From NCBI GenBank assembly GCA_030672305.1, contig DAOVGR010000075.1, positions 1 through 46,957 on the forward strand: a stretch of 46,957 bases of DNA. The letters run 5' to 3'. Both the position numbers and the translations under genes were made by a program. Shown piece by piece: positions 42,316 to 46,957 of this stretch. Under the pieces are notes generated by a model. It had not been told where the DNA came from. It did not search any database and worked only from the letters and a program-made list of their open reading frames with translations. Origin of the DNA: Thermoplasmatales archaeon. GTDB lineage: Archaea > Thermoplasmatota > E2 > DHVEG-1. Position 1 is the first letter of the stretch. Each line of letters opens with the position of its first letter.

Positions 42316-42874
42316 TTAAAATTTTATACTTAGTTGGTTTTCTATGATTAACATTTGTTATTGTAGTATTTATAAGTGAGTAACTGTTTTTATTATTTTA
42401 TAAAAGGGTAGGTTGTTTTGGTGATTATTTACTCCCTGTTTGAGTCACTTTATAAATTGTATCTATTATAATCCGATTCATTATTACATTTGCCCTATGA
42501 TGAAATACGAGGGTATTTATGAAACATAGAATCCTATAGTTTTATAATAAAATTAATTGGTGATTACAACTAGATTAAGCTCCTGTTATTGAAGATTAAA
42601 CAAATTTACCTCAAGGGCTTTAAAAAAATTTTAAATTAAAAGATTTCAGAGGAACTCAATTTTTGTAATAGGTTTAGTTTGGTTAAAATTATACTATTCC
42701 TATTAATTTGAGTCCTTTTTATTATAGATAGTAATTGTTTACCAAGTTGAGGATATTTACCCTTTAAGTTCCCTTTTGTTAATACATTCCATATATCATT
42801 ATATTACCCAAACCTGTCATCATTGAGACCTTGTTAAAACAATTATTGTATTGATTGGAATTGAAACTCAGAAA
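42316..42874. other. Gene-free AT-rich region at the right side of element 2
   Basis: No coding frame is convincing. TTTATAAGTGAGTAAC near 42370 and GAGTCACTTTATAAA near 42444 form an imperfect inverted repeat around about 60 bases. The remainder shows only AT-rich stretches. The right end of the element probably lies here. Confidence 0.45.
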
Positions 42875-44710
42875 TCATAGTTTTAGCAGTTTTTCCAGCA
42901 ATGGGAAACGTTCTAAAAACCATTCATACCATAGATATGATGATACTCTGGTTCTTGGTATAGTTACTGTTAATGTTCCCCAATCACTTTCCTCGCCATT
43001 AATGTCCTTTGATTTGGCTTTTATATTATATGTACCTCGATTACTCCATTTATGGGTTTGTATTACTGCTACACCTGAACTATAAGGCCCAACCCAACCA
43101 CTATTAGTTTTATCACCCCAATCAATATAATACGAAACTAGGGTGCCATCTGGATCTGTCGATACAAAAGTATAATCATAAGATGTTCTAACCTTTCCAC
43201 TAGTAGGACCATCAATGGATGGTCTATCAGGTGGTTGATTTCCACTCCATATCTCCATTAAGGGATACCTATCCTGATTGTCACCACCAGATATAGGATA
43301 TGGTATATCCCCTATGCCGTCACCATCGTTATCTGTACCATTATAGTCATCCCAGTAGTTCCCACCAGAAGGGTAACCATCATCCCAAGAGTTGTTACAC
43401 TCATCAAATGCATTTTGGTTGTTATTGATGAAATTGTTATGATAAATCAAGCTGTCGTTAGAATAACCATAACTTGAAGAATAGTTTATAGATATTCCAA
43501 TATTCGTATTGCCAACAATATTGTTTGCGGCAATTGTGTTGTTATCGCTACCTAACAATAAAATCCCATTCGAATTGTTCAGGATGCTGTTATAAAAGAA
43601 AGAGTTCCATGAACAAAACCTGACATTGATGCCAAAAGCAGTATTGTTTGAGATTATGTTTCTAGTAACTTCGTTGTTAGAGGAACCAAAAAGAAGAATA
43701 CCTTCCACATGATTCGTGATAATATTATTAGATATAGTAGTCTTAGAAGAACGTAAAATATAGATGCCTACTTGCGTGTTGTTAACTATAACGTTATTAA
43801 CAATCATATTATCTTCATCTGAATCCTCGGATTTGATAGCAACACAGTTTTCTTCGAATATATTGTCGGAGATAAAATTCTTTGAACCCTGCAGAAAGAC
43901 GCCGTTGTTATTGCTTAAAAAATAGTTCCTAGAAATGAAGTTATTGTTTCCACCATAACCACAATAAATGGCATAATTACTACTTTTAAATGTATTCTCA
44001 ATAATAGTATTGTCAAGATTAGGTCCAGAAAAACCAGCAGAAAGATATATGCTATACCATCTGTTATTATTTGTGAAATTGTTCCCTTTAATAAGATTTT
44101 GAGAACTTGATTCGAGTTTCATTCCAAAAAAATTATCGAAGATGTCATTTCCGCTAATATTATTTGTTGAAGCGTATTTCAGACCAACACCTGCATCGTT
44201 GTTTTTGATAATATTGTCAGTAATAGTTGTAAAACGTGAGTTAATGTATAAACCTGCTACAACATATGGTAGAGATACTCCTCCGCTATCCGAAATGGTA
44301 AATCCACTCATTTTCACCCCGTTGGCAAAAATACAAACAACATATTCTCCCTCTTCGTTACCGCTGATTATAGTCGTAGTTTTGTTTTCACCAATCAGAT
44401 TGATTGATTTATTAACAATTAGATTCTCATAATAAGGTGAAATATGACCAAAGACAAATACAGTATCACCAGGATTCGCATCATCTATAGCATCCTGAAT
44501 ACTTGTATAATTGTTTGGTCCTGTTCCACCAACATACAAGGTGTTACCAGAACTGATTGTTAATAATGGTTTCTGAATATTATTTATAGCAACTGATGGA
44601 GTAATACTCATACAGATAAACAAAGCAATGATTCCCAATACAAGACTTATCTTAATAGTCTCATTATTCGTAACAACACCTCCAAAAGAGGGAATTGCTC
44701 TAAGAACCAA
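42875..44710 (-). CDS. Surface protein: NosD beta-helix and PKD-like domain with C-terminal helix tag
   Basis: 611 residues. ATG 44710 is the only usable in-frame start; it lies inside the 3' end of the upstream gene (64-base overlap in another frame). Signal sequence ISLVLGIIALFICMSITPSV. ISSGNTLYVGGTGPNNYTSI and GDTVFVFGHISPYYENLIVN open the NosD domain, which covers about 60-490 with many NNIISNN-type rungs and closes with GGNYWDDYNGTDNDGDGIGD. A PKD-like domain (YYIDWGDKTNSGWVGPYSSG) follows. It ends IPRTRV, then WFLERFPLLEKLLKL, the standard tag. Probably an exported adhesin or glycan-binding protein. It has no promoter of its own, so expression depends on the upstream gene. Confidence 0.87.
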   Translation of the reverse strand: MVLRAIPSFGGVVTNNETIKISLVLGIIALFICMSITPSVAINNIQKPLLTISSGNTLYVGGTGPNNYTSIQDAIDDANPGDTVFVFGHISPYYENLIVNKSINLIGENKTTTIISGNEEGEYVVCIFANGVKMSGFTISDSGGVSLPYVVAGLYINSRFTTITDNIIKNNDAGVGLKYASTNNISGNDIFDNFFGMKLESSSQNLIKGNNFTNNNRWYSIYLSAGFSGPNLDNTIIENTFKSSNYAIYCGYGGNNNFISRNYFLSNNNGVFLQGSKNFISDNIFEENCVAIKSEDSDEDNMIVNNVIVNNTQVGIYILRSSKTTISNNIITNHVEGILLFGSSNNEVTRNIISNNTAFGINVRFCSWNSFFYNSILNNSNGILLLGSDNNTIAANNIVGNTNIGISINYSSSYGYSNDSLIYHNNFINNNQNAFDECNNSWDDGYPSGGNYWDDYNGTDNDGDGIGDIPYPISGGDNQDRYPLMEIWSGNQPPDRPSIDGPTSGKVRTSYDYTFVSTDPDGTLVSYYIDWGDKTNSGWVGPYSSGVAVIQTHKWSNRGTYNIKAKSKDINGEESDWGTLTVTIPRTRVSSYLWYEWFLERFPLLEKLLKL

Positions 44711-45408
44711 TGAAACACATCAATATATGATGTTCTGCTCCTATCAATCCAGAACATATACTCACTCCACTCAGTCTCATGATCCCAGAGGTCCTTTGCT
44801 TTACATCTAATGAGATAACAACCTTTCTCATACCAAGTATGATTTACTGTTACTTCTAAACCAGCAGGATAAGGACCAATCCATTCCTCAAATGTTCCAT
44901 CTCCCCATTCTATAAAGTAATAGAAATCTCTTTGTTCAAAGTCATCAATAACAAAGGTAAAATCATAATCCATTCCAACTTTACCATGGGCCGGTCCATA
45001 AATTATTGGTCTGTTTGGTGGAGGATTATCAAACGTCAAGGCAAAATCATAAGTAGTGTTTTCAGCAATGCTAAGTAATACCCATTCTGTTTTATATCCC
45101 TCCTTAGAACAAGTAGTATTCTTCATGCACCAGCATATACGGATATTAGTAACATGATAGAAACCTGATGAATCACTGTAATCCTCCTCGTATGAATCAT
45201 GGAAATAAACTCTTACCAATGCCCCCTCTATTGGATTTCCAAATATATCATTAACATAACCAGATAGACTCCCATTATCATCTAAAGTAGTGGATGTTGT
45301 AGCATATGCTCCATTAGTAGGAACACAACTAATTCCTATTAACAATAAGATTATCCCAATTACAAGTATTTTACTCAACAAACCTCTCGGTTTATCCATA
45401 CTTTTCAT
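44647..45408 (-). CDS. Surface protein: carboxypeptidase-regulatory-like and PKD-like domains with C-terminal helix tag
   Basis: 253 residues from ATG 45408 (GGAGGAGG before it; the longer frame to 45435 would include that site). Signal peptide LLSKILVIGIILLLIGISCV. A transthyretin-like carboxypeptidase-regulatory domain (LSGYVNDIFGNPIEGALVRV, YSDSSGFYHVTNI) is followed by a PKD-like domain (YFIEWGDGTFEEWIGPYPAG, HTWYEKGCYLIRCKAKD). It ends RSRTSY and then WFLEQFPLLEVLLRIMRLLR. The 5' leader and first codons ([13 protein letters not shown]) are nearly identical in sequence to those of the 7823 gene, although the bodies differ. Its end overlaps the start of the next NosD gene. Confidence 0.87.
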   Translation of the reverse strand: MKSMDKPRGLLSKILVIGIILLLIGISCVPTNGAYATTSTTLDDNGSLSGYVNDIFGNPIEGALVRVYFHDSYEEDYSDSSGFYHVTNIRICWCMKNTTCSKEGYKTEWVLLSIAENTTYDFALTFDNPPPNRPIIYGPAHGKVGMDYDFTFVIDDFEQRDFYYFIEWGDGTFEEWIGPYPAGLEVTVNHTWYEKGCYLIRCKAKDLWDHETEWSEYMFWIDRSRTSYIDVFHWFLEQFPLLEVLLRIMRLLR

Positions 45409-45436
45409 ACCTCCTCCAATAATATCATCTCGCATT

Positions 45437-45454
45437 GAATATATAAAGGTTACA
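45437..45454 (-). promoter_or_regulatory. Shared-type BRE/TATA promoter of the 45408 gene
   Basis: Minus-strand TGTAACCTTTATATATTC, preceded by TTTTCAGTTAT. The 27 bases between it and the ribosome site resemble those before the 7823 and 9758 genes. It probably drives the 45408 and 44710 genes together. Confidence 0.8.
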
Positions 45455-45492
45455 ATAACTGAAAATCAATGAATTGAAACTACCTAACTCTA

Positions 45493-45849
45493 CTAACCTT
45501 GACATTCCCTTATCAGCTTAATATCCCTAGCTTCCCTAACCATCCAATACTCATCACACTCAACCTCCAAAAACAAAACATCCCTTTTACCATCAACAAC
45601 AATAGGCTGTTCAACCTTTAACTCTTTGAGTTCCTTAAACGAGATATTACCCCATTCTGCAAACTCCTTCCAACCATTCAAACAAACAAAACCAAAAAAC
45701 GTATCCTTACCATCAAACTCAGCAATATACCAATCACTTCTACACAAAAAGAAATGCAGATAAATGAGCTTTTCACTTGCCTTAACACTTTCAGTTTCAT
45801 ACAACTTCGGAATCTTATCTAGTACCTTCTCATCAGGAATATTTAACAT
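45493..45849 (-). CDS. DUF2958 domain protein
   Basis: 118 residues. IPKLYETESVKASEKLIYLH, then HFFLCRSDWYIAEFDGKDTFFG and a central ISFKELKEL followed by a basic/hydrophobic end are the pattern of DUF2958, a small family often carried by plasmids and other mobile elements. Function unknown. TTTTTTAAGTATTAATTC lies about 40 bases before the ATG and is a candidate promoter. The gene lies between the surface proteins and the lipoprotein gene, both on the same strand. Confidence 0.7.
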   Translation of the reverse strand: MLNIPDEKVLDKIPKLYETESVKASEKLIYLHFFLCRSDWYIAEFDGKDTFFGFVCLNGWKEFAEWGNISFKELKELKVEQPIVVDGKRDVLFLEVECDEYWMVREARDIKLIRECQG

Positions 45850-45909
45850 ATAAGTTATAAAATTGTACCAGAATTAATACTTAAAAAACAATTTCATATC
45901 TATAAAAAG

Positions 45910-46386
45910 TTAATCACAAATAACATTCTCATGAGAACAAATCATGTTTTCCCAATCCTCCAAATAATATCTAGCATCTTCCATTTCTTCATAAAAATCA
46001 CTATCCGCCCTTAATGCTAAGAACGCAACATATTGAAATTTGCTCATAACTGTAAGACCCTGCAACTTAATTTCTTGCACTTCAGGACTCAACAATGAAT
46101 AATTGGAATATAAATCCAATCTATCACTAGTTATATTATACATATGACTTGCATATGGGTCTGGATTATCATTAAATCTAAATCTATAGGATAATTGGTC
46201 AACTAATACCTCAAATCCTTTGCAATCTGAAAGTGCCCAATCAAGGAATTCTTTATCCTCTGAGTTGTCTATTTCTGAAATGGGTAAATTATCATCATTC
46301 TGTGAATTTTCATTAGAAATACATCCCAAAAATAAAGATAAAAATAATACAATAACAAATGACAAAACTAATACACTTTTTCTCAT
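45910..46386 (-). CDS. Small lipoprotein
   Basis: 158 residues from ATG 46386, with GGAGGA seven bases upstream (TTG 46392 is in frame). The signal peptide LVLSFVIVLFLSLFLGC has a lipobox ending in Cys, so the mature protein should be lipid-anchored outside the membrane. An acidic linker (SNENSQNDDNLPISEIDNSE) follows, then about 110 residues of helix (LDWALSDCKGFEVLVDQL, VQEIKLQGLTVMSKFQYVAF). No family recognised. Confidence 0.7.
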   Translation of the reverse strand: MRKSVLVLSFVIVLFLSLFLGCISNENSQNDDNLPISEIDNSEDKEFLDWALSDCKGFEVLVDQLSYRFRFNDNPDPYASHMYNITSDRLDLYSNYSLLSPEVQEIKLQGLTVMSKFQYVAFLALRADSDFYEEMEDARYYLEDWENMICSHENVICD

Positions 46387-46440
46387 ATTCAATCCTCCAC
46401 TCCATTTTATAATTATTTCACTAGTATTTACTACTTTTTA

Positions 46441-46514
46441 TTGACCTTTTTAGTTGACCAAAAACATTGTCAAGTTTATTCAAGTGACAGAAAAAGTTGA
46501 CATCATTGGTTGAC
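46441..46514 (+). promoter_or_regulatory. Repeated TTGAC sites before a small AbrB-like gene
   Basis: TTGAC occurs at 46441, 46454, 46497 and 46510 and inverted (GTCAA) at 46469-46473, so that 46454-46473 is a dyad with a 10-base centre. All lie within 80 bases before the gene at 46519. They are plausible operator sites for that DNA-binding protein or a neighbouring regulator. Confidence 0.45.
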
Positions 46515-46518
46515 AAAA

Positions 46519-46686
46519 ATGACATTAGAAGGAAAAGGAAGATTTTGGGAACATACCAAGGGTAAACTAATTCTATATATACCTGCTGATGTGTATAAAG
46601 ATTCACAATTTCCATTTAAGCCTAGTGAACAAGTTAAGGTAAAAATCGATTCTAAAAACAGATTAATAGTTGAAAAAATCAAATAA
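46519..46686 (+). CDS. Small AbrB/SpoVT-like DNA-binding protein
   Basis: 55 residues. GRFWEHTKGKLILYIPADVY followed by PSEQVKVKIDSKNRLIVEKI has the swapped-hairpin AbrB layout: a strand, I-P-x-x-V, a turn, then V-K-V-x-I and L-I-V-x-K. Such proteins are transcription regulators or antitoxins. No toxin gene is adjacent on the plus strand. The ATG has no strong ribosome binding site, so the message may be leaderless. The overlapping minus-strand frame (46421-46615) is a shadow. Confidence 0.65.
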   Translation: MTLEGKGRFWEHTKGKLILYIPADVYKDSQFPFKPSEQVKVKIDSKNRLIVEKIK

Positions 46687-46699
46687 AACTATTCTAAGA

Positions 46700-46840
46700 T
46701 TAATTTCTACCATCTTTAAGTGGTTTACATACTTTACAGTAATCTTTTAGTTCAAATCCATTTTCTTTTTCTCGACAATATTGTTTTAAAACTTCTATTT
46801 TCTGTGAACAGACTTTATATTGAGGGTTTTGAAAAACCCC
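46700..46840 (-). pseudogene. Cys-containing remnant cut by the insertion sequence
   Basis: The frame encodes 46 residues with no start: QNPQYKVCSQKIEVLKQYC..., then DYCKVCKPLKDGRN. The four cysteines suggest a small zinc-binding protein. The open frame ends exactly in the hairpin at 46821-46843, the likely end of the insertion sequence, so the gene's 5' part has been displaced. Confidence 0.4.
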
Positions 46841-46843
46841 TCA
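46821..46843. mobile_element. Hairpin at the presumed left end of an insertion sequence
   Basis: TGAGGGTTTT pairs with AAAACCCCTCA (one bulged base). It lies 55 bases before the transposase start and at the point where the minus-strand Cys frame breaks. Its matching end would be beyond the window. Confidence 0.4.
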
Positions 46844-46897
46844 TAGAAACCTCTTTATGTTCTTAAATCATTCCTGTTGTATAAGGAGTGATGGATG

Positions 46898-46957
46898 ATG
46901 AGTTTTAACCGTTTTATTCTAGAAGAACAGTATAAAAAAGTGAAAGGTCTTGGAGAT
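46898..46957 (+). CDS. Transposase, 5' end only
   Basis: ATG 46898 (a second ATG precedes it at 46895; AAGGAG lies upstream) starts a frame open to the window edge: MSFNRFILEEQYKKVKGLGD. This resembles the N-terminus of IS5-related transposases of archaea (x-F-x-x-F-x-L-E-E-x-Y-x-x-V-x-x-L-G-D). Only 20 codons are visible, so the family is tentative. Confidence 0.55.
   Translation, partial: MSFNRFILEEQYKKVKGLGD

Noticed and set aside
1-46957. tRNA or rRNA genes
   Set aside because: I looked for GGTTCGA-type T arms and conserved rRNA segments in the intergenic regions and found none convincing.

Overview
The window is AT-rich archaeal chromosome. The archaeal signs are BRE/TATA-type promoters with the start codon either about 25 nt downstream (leaderless) or 35-50 nt downstream behind a GAGGGAGG or GGAGGAGG ribosome binding site, T-run terminators, a presenilin-type GxGD protease, a rhomboid with a C-terminal zinc ribbon, and many secreted NosD/PKD/LamG/PQQ-propeller proteins. 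This combination suggests a Thermoplasmatota-like lineage (MBG-D/DHVE type). The lineage is inferred; there is no rRNA or tRNA here to settle it.

Layout. (1) 1-2627: two minus-strand secreted proteins, a parallel beta-helix NosD type cut by the window edge and a beta-propeller. (2) About 2700-6610: a very small integrative element with a winged-helix remnant, a small hypothetical, an Sm-like mini-protein overlapping a large ATPase-like protein with a degenerate P-loop, a cluster of ACATCTTAAT iterons, a gene-free AT-rich tract and a serine recombinase. (3) 6616-16507: a tandem family of cell-surface proteins driven by near-identical promoters, with duplicated structured 3' elements and pseudogene remnants. 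Many end in a shared C-terminal helix ([WF]-[FL]-x-E-[RQ]-F-P-[LM]-L-E-[KR]-L-L). (4) 16517-19400: an Apea-like HEPN protein, a small protein and two PD-(D/E)XK nuclease-like proteins, a probable defence patch. (5) 19621-24075: a YkgJ-like Cys protein, a PaaK-like adenylating enzyme, a B12-binding radical SAM enzyme and a PP-loop ATPase, which looks like an uncharacterised biosynthetic cluster. (6) 24278-26836: more surface proteins, one chimeric and one followed by a detached C-terminal tag micro-ORF. (7) 27329-32186: housekeeping-like membrane genes: a CaCA exchanger, a presenilin homologue, a rhomboid and a 5'-truncated PLD-family protein. (8) About 32190-42315: a second integrative element with a tyrosine recombinase, a second Sm-like + degenerate-P-loop pair, a second set of palindromic repeats, then cargo: a membrane protein, an OLD-family ATPase/TOPRIM nuclease, a coiled-coil protein and a ThuA-like membrane protein. 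(9) 42875-45454: two overlapping minus-strand surface proteins. (10) 45493-46957: a DUF2958 protein, a lipoprotein, a small AbrB-like protein and the start of an insertion-sequence transposase.

The most interesting signal is that the two elements, despite unrelated recombinases, share one core: an Sm/LSm-like mini-protein immediately upstream of a DUF3987-like protein whose Walker A lysine is replaced in both copies, followed by an iteron-rich non-coding tract. I read this as a replication/maintenance module of an undescribed family of archaeal integrative plasmids. The second notable signal is the shared promoter/signal-peptide cassette and C-terminal helix of the surface proteins, which look like interchangeable 5' and 3' modules around varying middles.
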